Assembly (NCBI GenBank): GCA_000155715.1
Contig: DS990608.1
Span: forward strand, 2,680-66,679
From: a gamma proteobacterium HTCC5015
Lineage (GTDB): Bacteria > Pseudomonadota > Gammaproteobacteria > HTCC5015
DNA: 64,000 nucleotides
Direction of reading: 5' to 3'
This document shows positions 35,418 through 44,551 of this stretch, piece after piece. The notes beneath the pieces are model-generated. The model had not been told where the DNA came from and ran no database searches. It was given only the letters and a program-made list of their open reading frames with translations. The position numbers and the translations under genes are program-made. Numbering within the stretch: position 1 is the first letter of the stretch; each line of letters begins with the position of its first letter.

Positions 35418-35612
35418 CTCGATAGTCTTCTTAATCGGCCTCTAGCAGGCTGCTGGGCGACACTATTTTACCGCTTGTAAGATGTGTCATTCGAAGCTCT
35501 GATAATATAGGCTAAGAGCATAGAACAACACCCAAAAGAAGGTGCTGCACTCAGTAAATCCCTGATTAAATGACGACACAACAAACAATAAGAATAGATA
35601 GCGAGTCCTGCA

Positions 35613-37838
35613 ATGATTTTCAATCGAGCTACGGTCCTCTTAGGTTGCCTTTTCACTCTTTCATCCAGCTTTTCTGTCAACGCGGATGACTCCGCCTATT
35701 TTGACGAGCGCACTTACCTCAGCGACTTACCTGTGGTCATTTCGGCCTCCCGCTTAGAACAGCCGGAGCTGGAAGCGCCCGGGGCAGTGACCGTCCTCGA
35801 TCGGGACGACATCATCAGCAGTGGAGCGCGGACTATCCCCGAACTGTTTTACCAAGTACCGGGGTTTCAGGTTGGGCGCTTTACCGGCTCGGAGTATGTC
35901 GTCGCCTCACACGGCTTTTCTGATCACTATTCTCGACGCTTACAGGTGCTTGTCGATGGCCGCTCCATCTACACGCCTGCTTTTGGTGGCATTGTTTGGG
36001 AAAGTTTGCCGATTCACATTAATGACATCGAACGTGTAGAGATTATTCGCGGCCCCAATGCGACGCTCTATGGTTCTAACGCGTTTAATGCAGTCATCAA
36101 TATCACCACACGATTTGCCGCTGGCACGACGCCTCAATCTATTTCCTACACCCACGAAGACCGCGACAACTACAGCGGACACGCCAGCGCCTCCATTGTA
36201 GAATCCCGCTACGAAATCGGAATGAACGCCAACTACCGCGAAAACAGCGGTTTTGGAAAAATTCCCAGCGATCAAACGACGCCTACCAATCCCAACACGG
36301 GCCAGCCTTATGATGAAATGCAGGACAGCATTCGCAGTAGAGCGGCCAATATTATGTGGCGCTATCAAGCGAGCACTCAGCTCGAAATCAGCAGCGACAT
36401 GGGGCTGCTTGATGCCGTACGAGACTTTGGCGACGGTGTGATTGATGATCCCTACCGCGACATGAATATCGACAGTGATTACTACCGAGTTAGATTTGAC
36501 TATACCAGCGATCACGGTAATCACCTCTCGTTACAAGCCTTCCACTCAGCTGTGGATCTACAAGATGGTGATGCTGTGGTCCCCCTCAGTGTGCCATTTG
36601 ATAATCCCGCACTAGGTGGGGGGGTAGACGTATCCACTTCATTCAAAGAAGTGCGGCAAGAAATAGAACTGCAGTTTACACCCGAACTCGACAGCAATTT
36701 GCGCTTAGTCATGGGCGGGAGCTATCGCAAAGACACCATTGAAGGCGAGCAAGGTCGTATTTTTCGTGACGACAAATCCACGCTAAACCTTGGCAGAATC
36801 TTTATCAATAGCGAGTGGCATGCATCACAAGACTGGATCTTGGGGGCAGGTGTTATGGCCGAAGATCACGAGCACAGTGGCAGCAGTTACTCGCCTAAAT
36901 TATCAGCCATTTATAAAGTCACTCCACACCAGGCATTCCGTGTCATTGCTTCGCGCGCTTACCGTACGCCGACAGCTTGGGAGGAAGAAGGTATTTTACG
37001 CTTTTATCTACCCGTTCAACCGCTGGAGCAATTGATTTCACAAGCGACAGGCATGCCTATCGACTTTCCCGCCGACCGTCTCGATTACCAAGCTTACCAA
37101 ACCGAAGGCAATCTGGAGAACGAAGAAATTACTTCCTTTGAGCTGGGCTATAAATTTGTGCCCAATGAAAATACAAAACTCGACATTCGACTATTTCGCG
37201 AAGATATCGACGACATGATTGCAATCTATTCCCGCCCCTTCGATCTCGTCGCCCAAGGGCTATTGAACAACAACCAAATTCAAACCATTGAAGGGCTCAA
37301 CAACACTATTGGATTCGATAGTAGCGCCTTAACGAACGCCATTGGTTCTGGCAACGCCTATAACTTCCGCAACTTAGTCGATATCGATATAAATGGCTTA
37401 GAGCTAGAGGGCGAGCATGCAATCAATGATTCTTTCCAAATACTCGGTGGCTTTGCTTGGCTCGACAGCCAAATCGAGCGTTACGCGGATCCTGCAAACG
37501 GCATTGTAGAAGACAATATGGAAAATAATAGAAAGACATTGAACAATTCTGTGCCCGAATACTCCGGTTTTATTGGAGGGCGGTTCACCCCGACGAATAA
37601 CCATTTACTGGCCCTCACCTTCTATCACTTTGACGAGTACGAGTGGCACGGTGCTGGCGACGACGATCTAGGTGAAACGCAGTTTTTCCGCCTTTACGCA
37701 CAGGCAACCCACGAATACACCCACTACGCTTGGAAAATGGGTGTCGGTGCCGTTATTCGCGCGGAACCATTTAGGGATATCGACAACAAAAATGCATTCC
37801 AGAACCATTTATTTAGTACGGTCGGAGTGGATTTTTAA
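35613..37838 (+). CDS. TonB-dependent outer-membrane receptor
   Basis: A 741-residue gated beta-barrel receptor. A signal peptide ends near residue 24 (FSVNA|DD). A TonB-box-like segment DLPVVISASRLEQPELEAPG is followed by the plug domain (VTVLDRDDIISSGARTIPEL, RLQVLVDGRSIYTPAFGGIV, IERVEIIRGPNATLYGSNAF). The barrel ends in the aromatic terminus STVGVDF. Substrate is unknown; the gene starts an apparent operon with a binding-protein-like gene 67 bp downstream and a BarA-like kinase. No siderophore or vitamin genes are adjacent. It may transport a ligand or act as part of a sensing relay. Confidence 0.9.
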   Translation: MIFNRATVLLGCLFTLSSSFSVNADDSAYFDERTYLSDLPVVISASRLEQPELEAPGAVTVLDRDDIISSGARTIPELFYQVPGFQVGRFTGSEYVVASHGFSDHYSRRLQVLVDGRSIYTPAFGGIVWESLPIHINDIERVEIIRGPNATLYGSNAFNAVINITTRFAAGTTPQSISYTHEDRDNYSGHASASIVESRYEIGMNANYRENSGFGKIPSDQTTPTNPNTGQPYDEMQDSIRSRAANIMWRYQASTQLEISSDMGLLDAVRDFGDGVIDDPYRDMNIDSDYYRVRFDYTSDHGNHLSLQAFHSAVDLQDGDAVVPLSVPFDNPALGGGVDVSTSFKEVRQEIELQFTPELDSNLRLVMGGSYRKDTIEGEQGRIFRDDKSTLNLGRIFINSEWHASQDWILGAGVMAEDHEHSGSSYSPKLSAIYKVTPHQAFRVIASRAYRTPTAWEEEGILRFYLPVQPLEQLISQATGMPIDFPADRLDYQAYQTEGNLENEEITSFELGYKFVPNENTKLDIRLFREDIDDMIAIYSRPFDLVAQGLLNNNQIQTIEGLNNTIGFDSSALTNAIGSGNAYNFRNLVDIDINGLELEGEHAINDSFQILGGFAWLDSQIERYADPANGIVEDNMENNRKTLNNSVPEYSGFIGGRFTPTNNHLLALTFYHFDEYEWHGAGDDDLGETQFFRLYAQATHEYTHYAWKMGVGAVIRAEPFRDIDNKNAFQNHLFSTVGVDF

Positions 37839-37905
37839 GTTTGCTTGGCCTAAGACTATTCACATGAGGTCCAACGGGACGTTGATACGTGGCTAATATA
37901 GGGAA

Positions 37906-38808
37906 ATGATGCACAGGAATAGCATATGCGCTCGATGGCTAGGTGGCTTTTTAGCTTGCCTTGCCCCCCTGTGCCTCAACGCCCAGCCACTCATCATCAG
38001 TGACGGTAGCCACGGGATATACGAGCAACTGGTTAAAGATGTTTTTGAACAGTATCAAGAGGACGGCATCGAACCCATAATATACGCGCTCGATCAACCC
38101 CACAGCGCGCCATCTCAACATGAGCTGTCTCTAATTGACGAAGTCGTCAGTATTGGTAGTGGCGCCATGAAGGCGATATTTGAGTACAAAAGCCTCGAAG
38201 TCCCTTCACTGAGCTTACTAACAACGAAAGAGAGCTATCTAGAGCAGATTGCTGAGAACCCTAGGGATGCGGCCCTGCGCTCTGTGATCTACCTCAATCA
38301 GCCATTAAACCGAATTGTCCATGTTGGAAAATCTGTGTTTGAAGATCCCGTTGAATACATTATTTTCGACAACAAGCGATTTCAACAACAGCGTGACATC
38401 ATCCATCAACAAGTCATCACCTATAAACCACTTGTCGACAACACGGTGATTAAAGCCATTCGAAATCTGGATAGCACACCACAAAAAGCCATCATCGCCC
38501 TCCCCAGTCATACAGCATTTACGCCGATAACCATTAAAAACACGCTGATCAGCGCCTATAAAGCACAGATACCCATTATTGGTTACTCGCAAAGCTTTAC
38601 TCAAGCCGGCGCTTTATTTTCCGTACACAGCGATGTAGAGCGCTTGCCCGACGAAGTACGTTTGTGGAGAGAAAGCCGTCACCGCCAATCTCAACGTGCC
38701 TCTCGCTACTATATCGTGAGTATCAATCATCAAATCGCCCGATCTCTCGATATCGAGTTAGCGCCAAAATGGCAGAAAGAACGCGTCCATTTGGAGGGTT
38801 CACCGTGA
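37906..38808 (+). CDS. Periplasmic binding-protein-like protein (ABC_sub_bind type), no transporter partners
   Basis: A 300-residue exported protein. A signal peptide (WLGGFLACLAPLCLNAQP) is followed by a two-lobe binding-protein-like fold. Recognisable parts are ISDGSHGIYEQLVKDVFEQY and, in the second lobe, IIALPSHTAFTPITIKN, then IPIIGYSQSFTQAGALFSVH, which resembles the ABC_sub_bind (PF04392-type) hinge. No ABC permease or ATPase gene is near. The gene lies between a TonB receptor and a hybrid kinase, and its TGA overlaps the kinase GTG (GTGA). It probably presents a ligand to that kinase. This is inference; the family call is moderate. Confidence 0.75.
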   Translation: MMHRNSICARWLGGFLACLAPLCLNAQPLIISDGSHGIYEQLVKDVFEQYQEDGIEPIIYALDQPHSAPSQHELSLIDEVVSIGSGAMKAIFEYKSLEVPSLSLLTTKESYLEQIAENPRDAALRSVIYLNQPLNRIVHVGKSVFEDPVEYIIFDNKRFQQQRDIIHQQVITYKPLVDNTVIKAIRNLDSTPQKAIIALPSHTAFTPITIKNTLISAYKAQIPIIGYSQSFTQAGALFSVHSDVERLPDEVRLWRESRHRQSQRASRYYIVSINHQIARSLDIELAPKWQKERVHLEGSP

Positions 38809-41417
38809 AGTCTTGGGCACTGAAAAATCGTTTGCTGTTCCTTTCAATGCTGCCATTAACGCTATCGATTGTTGTTATTGGTGCTTATTTCCTGAAGGCC
38901 AATATCGATACACTCAGACAGCACGCTCACGATCAAGGTCGCTTGATCGCTCGTCAGTTGGCCCCCGCTATGGAGTACGGCATTGTTTCAGGCAACAAAA
39001 AATCACTCGAAAAACTCGCCCGCAACGCCCTGTCTAACTCGAGTGTTATTCGTGTTTCAGTTTACAACGATGAGGAATCCACATTACTAGAAAAAACCAA
39101 GAACATTCCTGAGCGACCCGCTTATCGCCTATTTTTCGACTATGCCTTTGAGTTATTTTCAGGCCTAAATACGACCGACACATTTTCCTACCCAGTCACT
39201 AGCGAAGTAATACCTCTGAATGATTTCTTTGAAGCATCCAGCAACAAGGAACCCCAGAAACAAGTCGGCTATGTAGAGGTTGAAATTTCTTTTTCAGACA
39301 GCGCCTACGAACAAGTGCTAGTTGCTGCCAGCGCCTTTGGTATTGCGACGGCCGTTATTTTATTAGTTTACGCTTCGACATCGTTAATTAGCCGCCAAAT
39401 CAACCGTTCTATCTCAGAGCTCGCCGATACGGTGGAATCCATTCAGGCCGGCAACTTTTCAGCTCGCGCAAGAATCGACGACGAGCAGGAGCTCGGTTCA
39501 CTGGCCTCTGGTATCAATGTGATGGCGAGCCAGATTGCACGTTCAAAAGATGATCTTGAGCGCGAAGTCGCCATTGCGACATCCGAACTTAAGCAAAAAA
39601 ATGAAGCGTTAACCATTGCCCAAGCCGAAGCCGTTTCAGCCAACAAAGCCAAGTCGGTTTTCCTGGCCAACATGTCACACGAAATTCGAACGCCTCTCAA
39701 TGGGATTATTGGCTTCTTGGACATGCTTAACCGCACCAAAGTAGACAGCCAACAAAACCAATACATCAGCACCGCGCAGGTTGCCGCTAAAAGCTTGATT
39801 CAGTTAATCAACGGGATCTTAGATTTCTCGCGTATTGAATCGGGAAAAATGCCGTTAAAACAAGACGAAATTCCCATCGACGACTTACTGGCTGAAATCT
39901 ACGATTTGCACGCGCCCTCTGCCTTCGAAAAGGGCGTTGAACTACTTTTCTTCCCGGCCCAGAGCCTACCCTCAACACTGATGCTCGACGCCAATGTCTT
40001 TAAACAGATTATTGGCAACCTCCTGTCAAATGCCATCAAATTCACCCAGCATGGTGACATACAGCTGCACATGAATTACTTCGCAGAGAACCGCGCCATT
40101 GCAATCAGCGTACTCGACTCGGGTGTAGGCATTTCTCAAGAAGTCATCAACGATATTTTTAACGAGTTTGAACAAGGCGATAACACCACCGCACGGGTAC
40201 ACGGTGGCAGCGGGCTTGGATTGGCGATTACACGCAGCCTCGTCGAGCTTCACGGCGGTAGTATTTCGGCCCACACACGCCCAGAGGGCGGAGCGCGTTT
40301 TGACCTCACGATACAGGCCAGCCAACGCAAACCTGCACCACCCCCACGCCACGATTTAAAAGTTTTATTGACGTCGCTGAACGACAATTCCACACAGAGC
40401 TTTAAGCTTGTGCTTCAACGATACGGCTATCATGTATTAACACAGCCCCCCAGCAACGATACAAGCGACCAGATAAAGCGCCACATCACCTTGGTCAGTG
40501 GCGACGAGCTACATTACCGCTTTCACGGCGCGAGTGATTCGGTCGCCCTTGTGAGCAGTAACGACCCTGCAAAACTCAATGTGTGCCTCGACTGGGGCAT
40601 GCGCCAGGCATTTTGCAAAACGCTGTCTCGAGATACCCTAACAGCCATCATTCTGGGCAAGGCCGAACAAAAGCACCGAGCTCCGTCAGACGCACTATCC
40701 GATACACAATTAGTGGCCTCTGGCCTGCATATTTTGGTGGTTGACGACAATCACATTAACCTCACGTTGATGGACAGTTTGCTGAGCGAGCTCGGTGCGG
40801 AAGTTCTGATGTCAGATAATGGAGAAACCGCTATCGAGGCGGCTAAAACCAATCACATTGATCTCGTATTTCTCGATATTCACATGCCCGTCATCGATGG
40901 CTTTGAGACCTGTCGACAACTCCGAGCACTACCTAAGGGGCAAGACCTCCACATTGTTGCGCTCAGTGCGGATGGCGTAGAAAGTGCAAAACACAAGGCG
41001 TTTGAGGCTGGGATGGATGAATATTTAATCAAGCCAGTCGCACGAAGTGAACTTATAGGCCTCATCAACAAGCACACGAAAGACTCACAAGGAGTACCAA
41101 AGCCGATAGCCGACGATAGCCATGATGGGGAATCCAGCGATGGTGCGGGAGAAGACCTCCTACTGACTGAGCTGCGCAGCATGTTCACCCAAAGCCTACC
41201 GCAGTGGATGAATGACGTGCATCAAGCGCATTTAGAACAAGATAGAGACGCCCTATTCCAAGCGGCCCACAAAATTTTTGGCGCCTGTGTCTACTGCCAC
41301 TACCCAAAGATTGAAGAAGCGGCCAAGGCACTCGAAGACACCGCACGCGATCAACTCAAAGAGCAATACGACGAGCGAGTCGCCGCCTTGGACGCAGCAG
41401 TTGCCGTCTTATTGTAA
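38805..41417 (+). CDS. BarA/GacS-like hybrid sensor histidine kinase
   Basis: An 870-residue inner-membrane kinase. Two membrane helices at about residues 13-30 and 170-190 flank a periplasmic region that begins like the BarA/GacS sensor domain (RLIARQLAPAMEYGIVSGNK). HAMP and a coiled coil follow. HisKA has HEIRTPLNGIIGF with H292. The ATPase has IIGNLLSNAIKFT, VLDSGVGIS and GGSGLGLAIT. The receiver has phosphoacceptor D691 in VFLDIHMP. The C-terminal Hpt has H822 in AAHKIFGACVYC. This four-step phosphorelay layout is that of BarA/GacS, which drives a GacA/UvrY regulator; no such gene is in the window. The GTG start has GGAGG 8 nt upstream and overlaps the previous stop. An upstream longer frame is rejected. 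Confidence 0.9.
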   Translation: MKSWALKNRLLFLSMLPLTLSIVVIGAYFLKANIDTLRQHAHDQGRLIARQLAPAMEYGIVSGNKKSLEKLARNALSNSSVIRVSVYNDEESTLLEKTKNIPERPAYRLFFDYAFELFSGLNTTDTFSYPVTSEVIPLNDFFEASSNKEPQKQVGYVEVEISFSDSAYEQVLVAASAFGIATAVILLVYASTSLISRQINRSISELADTVESIQAGNFSARARIDDEQELGSLASGINVMASQIARSKDDLEREVAIATSELKQKNEALTIAQAEAVSANKAKSVFLANMSHEIRTPLNGIIGFLDMLNRTKVDSQQNQYISTAQVAAKSLIQLINGILDFSRIESGKMPLKQDEIPIDDLLAEIYDLHAPSAFEKGVELLFFPAQSLPSTLMLDANVFKQIIGNLLSNAIKFTQHGDIQLHMNYFAENRAIAISVLDSGVGISQEVINDIFNEFEQGDNTTARVHGGSGLGLAITRSLVELHGGSISAHTRPEGGARFDLTIQASQRKPAPPPRHDLKVLLTSLNDNSTQSFKLVLQRYGYHVLTQPPSNDTSDQIKRHITLVSGDELHYRFHGASDSVALVSSNDPAKLNVCLDWGMRQAFCKTLSRDTLTAIILGKAEQKHRAPSDALSDTQLVASGLHILVVDDNHINLTLMDSLLSELGAEVLMSDNGETAIEAAKTNHIDLVFLDIHMPVIDGFETCRQLRALPKGQDLHIVALSADGVESAKHKAFEAGMDEYLIKPVARSELIGLINKHTKDSQGVPKPIADDSHDGESSDGAGEDLLLTELRSMFTQSLPQWMNDVHQAHLEQDRDALFQAAHKIFGACVYCHYPKIEEAAKALEDTARDQLKEQYDERVAALDAAVAVLL

Positions 41418-41429
41418 AACGGTTAAGGG

Positions 41430-42170
41430 CTAAACCGCTGTGCTACGAGCGCGGTCAATGCGCTGGCGCATAGCCGTGACAGCTGCCTCCATACCTACAA
41501 ATACCGCATCGGCAACGATGGCATGACCGATATTGAGCTCGCTCACCACCTCAATCGCCGCAATGTCTGCGACATTATCGAGATTCAAGCCGTGCCCAGC
41601 ATGTACGAGCAAGCCTAAAGAATCCGCCAAAGCGGCGCCCTCGCGAATACGTGCAAGCTCGCTTTCGCGCGCTGCGACACTATCTGCTTCTGCATAGCGG
41701 CCCGTGTGAAGTTCGACCACACTAGCGCCAATGGCTTTGGCGCACTGAATTTGCTCGGGTTCGGCATCGATGAATAAAGAAACACGGCACCCTGCCTTGG
41801 CTAAACGCGAAACCGCTTTTTCAACCGCAGACCGATACTTCACGACGTCTAGGCCACCCTCAGTCGTCAACTCTTCTCGCTTCTCTGGCACGAGACATAC
41901 GGCAAACGGGGCCGTGTTCTCCGCAATGGCGATCATTTCTTCGGTCACTGCCAGCTCTAAATTCATTCGGGTGCCTAGCTCCGTTTTAAAAGCGGCTACA
42001 TCAGCATCTTGAATATGGCGCCGATCCTCCCGCAGGTGCAGTGTAATGCCATCAGCTCCCGCCTTTTCGGCCAACTGTGCCGCCTTAAGTGGAGAGGGGT
42101 AAGTCGTCAAACGGGCTTGTCGCAATGTCGCGACATGATCAATATTGATACCCAGTTCACAGTATTTCAT
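41430..42170 (-). CDS. pdxJ: Pyridoxine 5'-phosphate synthase PdxJ
   Basis: Final ring-closing enzyme of the DXP-dependent vitamin B6 pathway. The 246 residues contain [74 protein letters not shown] and [12 protein letters not shown], all family signatures. The ATG at 42170 fits the family start better than an in-frame GTG 39 nt upstream; neither has a strong ribosome site. It is convergent with the kinase gene, 12 bp away. recO, its common partner, is absent. Confidence 0.95.
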   Translation of the reverse strand: MKYCELGINIDHVATLRQARLTTYPSPLKAAQLAEKAGADGITLHLREDRRHIQDADVAAFKTELGTRMNLELAVTEEMIAIAENTAPFAVCLVPEKREELTTEGGLDVVKYRSAVEKAVSRLAKAGCRVSLFIDAEPEQIQCAKAIGASVVELHTGRYAEADSVAARESELARIREGAALADSLGLLVHAGHGLNLDNVADIAAIEVVSELNIGHAIVADAVFVGMEAAVTAMRQRIDRARSTAV

Positions 42171-42325
42171 TTGAAATCCAATCTTTTCGTTGAGACAGGT
42201 TATTTCCACAAAGAATAGTGGAGAGCCCTAAGTGATTCTGCTACTTTGGTGCCAATTATAACAATCTAAAGACCGAATCGCGCTAAATCCTACATTTAGA
42301 CGCAGCTGCTCAGGAGAGAACTATC

Positions 42326-44530
42326 GTGTCGCGGCGATTTTCCGTAAGAATTCTACTCAGTCTTATTTTAGTGGCTCTGTTTATTGCTCAAGCAGGGCCT
42401 TGGATGAATATCCAAATTATTAGCTCGTTAGAGAACATTGCCTACGATCTGAGACTCAATGCGACACGCCCAGACACCGTCGACGATAGAATTGTCATTC
42501 TCGATCTCGACGAAAAGTCTCTGTCAGAAGTGGGCCGCTGGCCTTGGAGTCGGCACCACATGGCAGAACTGTTGGATCAGTTATTTGAGCACTACAACAT
42601 CCGCGTTATCGGCTTCGATATGGTATTTGCCGAAGCCGACGAAAGCTCAGGACTGAATGTTTTACAGACGCTCGCCAATGGAGCACTCAAAGATGTCCCA
42701 GAGTTCACACAAGAGTTTCAAACGCTGCGCCAATCACTGAAGTACGACCAACGCTTTGCCGATAGTTTAAAAGACCGCCCCGTCATTATGGGCTATGTTT
42801 TTAACTTAAACTCGGAAGACAAGTACAACATATTGCCCCCATCGCTCGGCGAGGTCGGAGACGGCCTTCACTTTATCCAGCCCGAAGGGTACACAGGCAA
42901 TCTGGAAATACTGCAAAAAAACGCCGCAGGTGGCGGCTTTTTCGACAATCCCAGAGTCGATGAAGACGGCATTTTCCGCCGCGTTCCGCTACTGCAATCT
43001 CACGATGGTGAACTGTACGAATCCCTAGCAATGGCAACAACTCGCATGGCATTGGGATTCCCCGAAATGCGTATCGAAACTTACAGTGACGGCGGCAACT
43101 ATCAAGCCATTGAAAGTATTACACTCGGGGACGAATATCGCATTAATGTCGATAAAAATACGTCTGTGCTCGTTCCCTACCGCGGTCGCCAGGGAAGCTT
43201 CCCCTACGTATCCGCCGTAGACGCACTGAAACAACGGGTAGACCAATCGGCGCTACAAGGCAAGATCGTCTTGCTGGGAACGTCCGCTCCCGGGCTTCTC
43301 GATTTGCGCTCTACCCCTGTGGAGAAAAACTATCCCGGGGTAGAAGTCCACGCCAATGTCATCTCGGGGATTCTCGACAACCGTATCAAACACCAACCCT
43401 CCTACACGCTCGGTGTTGAAGTACTCGTCCTACTGGTACTCGGTATTGCCATGATTGCTATCACCGCCCTACTCTCGCCTCTATGGAGTACGGCCTTCAC
43501 CTTAGGCCTGATGCTAGTGACCATCGCGTTCAATATGCTGGCTTGGGAAGCGGGGCTCGTCGTTCCCATTGCTAACACCTTACTGCTTCTTTTGGGTCTG
43601 TTTATTTTACATATGTCGTACGGCTTCTTTATCGAGTCGCGCGGTAAAAGGGCCCTCGCCAAGCTGTTCGGCCAGTACATTCCCCCAGAGCTCGTCGACG
43701 AGATGTCTGCCGACCCCACGGAGATCGTCTTAGACGGTCAAAGCCGGGAAATGACGGTGCTTTTTTCCGATGTACGCGGTTTCACCACTATTTCTGAAGG
43801 GCTCGACCCCAAAGAGCTAACCCAACTGATGAACAGCTTTTTGACCCCGATGACGCGGATTATTCACCACCACCGCGGCACTATCGACAAATACATGGGG
43901 GATGCGGTCATGGCTTTTTGGGGCGCGCCTCTGGATGATGCCTACCACGCCAAAAATGCGCTCTACGCCGCTTTTGAAATGATCCGAGAGCTCGACGAGC
44001 TGCAGCAGGAATTCCAACAGCGCGGGTGGCCAGAAATCCGTATTGGCGTCGGTTTAAACACGGGCACCATGAGCGTTGGCAACATGGGTTCTGAGTTCCG
44101 CATGGCCTATACCGCGCTCGGCGATGCGGTCAATCTTGGCTCTCGCCTCGAGGGACTCACCAAGCAATACGGCGTCACACTGATCGTCAGCGAGACGACC
44201 GCGGAAGCCGTGCCCGAGTGCGACTACCTCGAACTCGATCGCGTGCGAGTCAAAGGCAAGAGCGAGCCCGTGACGATTTATGAGCCCATTGGCTTAAGCA
44301 TTGATTTAAGCAAAGAGGAGCGCTCAGAAGTTCGACGCTTCAATAAAGCACTCGAACTCTATCGAAGCCAGCGCTGGGACCAAGCCGAGCAAGAAATTTT
44401 CTCGCTGGCTCAGTCGACAAATACAAAAGATCGCAAGGTCTATCAAATTTATTTAGAGCGAATACAGCTCTTCCGAAAAGAGCCACCCCCTGAAAATTGG
44501 GATGGCGTTTTTACACATACAAGCAAGTAA
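42326..44530 (+). CDS. CHASE2-domain class III adenylate cyclase
   Basis: A 734-residue membrane cyclase. After one N-terminal helix comes a periplasmic CHASE2 domain (RIVILDLDEKSLSEVGRWPW), then three membrane helices at about residues 355-435. The class III catalytic domain is at about 470-640: metal aspartates D482 (VLFSDVRGFTTISEG) and D526 (KYMGDAVMAFWG), base-selecting K522 and T596 (AYTALGDAVN), and NLGSRLEGL. The Lys/Thr pair is typical of the ATP-specific IIIb subclass, so cAMP is the expected product. A helical tail follows. The GTG start has AGGAGAG upstream. The same sensory domain type is used by the kinase at 30.2 kb. Confidence 0.92.
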   Translation: MSRRFSVRILLSLILVALFIAQAGPWMNIQIISSLENIAYDLRLNATRPDTVDDRIVILDLDEKSLSEVGRWPWSRHHMAELLDQLFEHYNIRVIGFDMVFAEADESSGLNVLQTLANGALKDVPEFTQEFQTLRQSLKYDQRFADSLKDRPVIMGYVFNLNSEDKYNILPPSLGEVGDGLHFIQPEGYTGNLEILQKNAAGGGFFDNPRVDEDGIFRRVPLLQSHDGELYESLAMATTRMALGFPEMRIETYSDGGNYQAIESITLGDEYRINVDKNTSVLVPYRGRQGSFPYVSAVDALKQRVDQSALQGKIVLLGTSAPGLLDLRSTPVEKNYPGVEVHANVISGILDNRIKHQPSYTLGVEVLVLLVLGIAMIAITALLSPLWSTAFTLGLMLVTIAFNMLAWEAGLVVPIANTLLLLLGLFILHMSYGFFIESRGKRALAKLFGQYIPPELVDEMSADPTEIVLDGQSREMTVLFSDVRGFTTISEGLDPKELTQLMNSFLTPMTRIIHHHRGTIDKYMGDAVMAFWGAPLDDAYHAKNALYAAFEMIRELDELQQEFQQRGWPEIRIGVGLNTGTMSVGNMGSEFRMAYTALGDAVNLGSRLEGLTKQYGVTLIVSETTAEAVPECDYLELDRVRVKGKSEPVTIYEPIGLSIDLSKEERSEVRRFNKALELYRSQRWDQAEQEIFSLAQSTNTKDRKVYQIYLERIQLFRKEPPPENWDGVFTHTSK

Positions 44531-44551
44531 TGCAAAGACGGCGACACTGCG

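Noticed and set aside
37906-38808. Classical ABC importer with the TonB receptor
   Set aside because: No permease or ATPase gene lies anywhere near; the neighbour is a sensor kinase with overlapping start.
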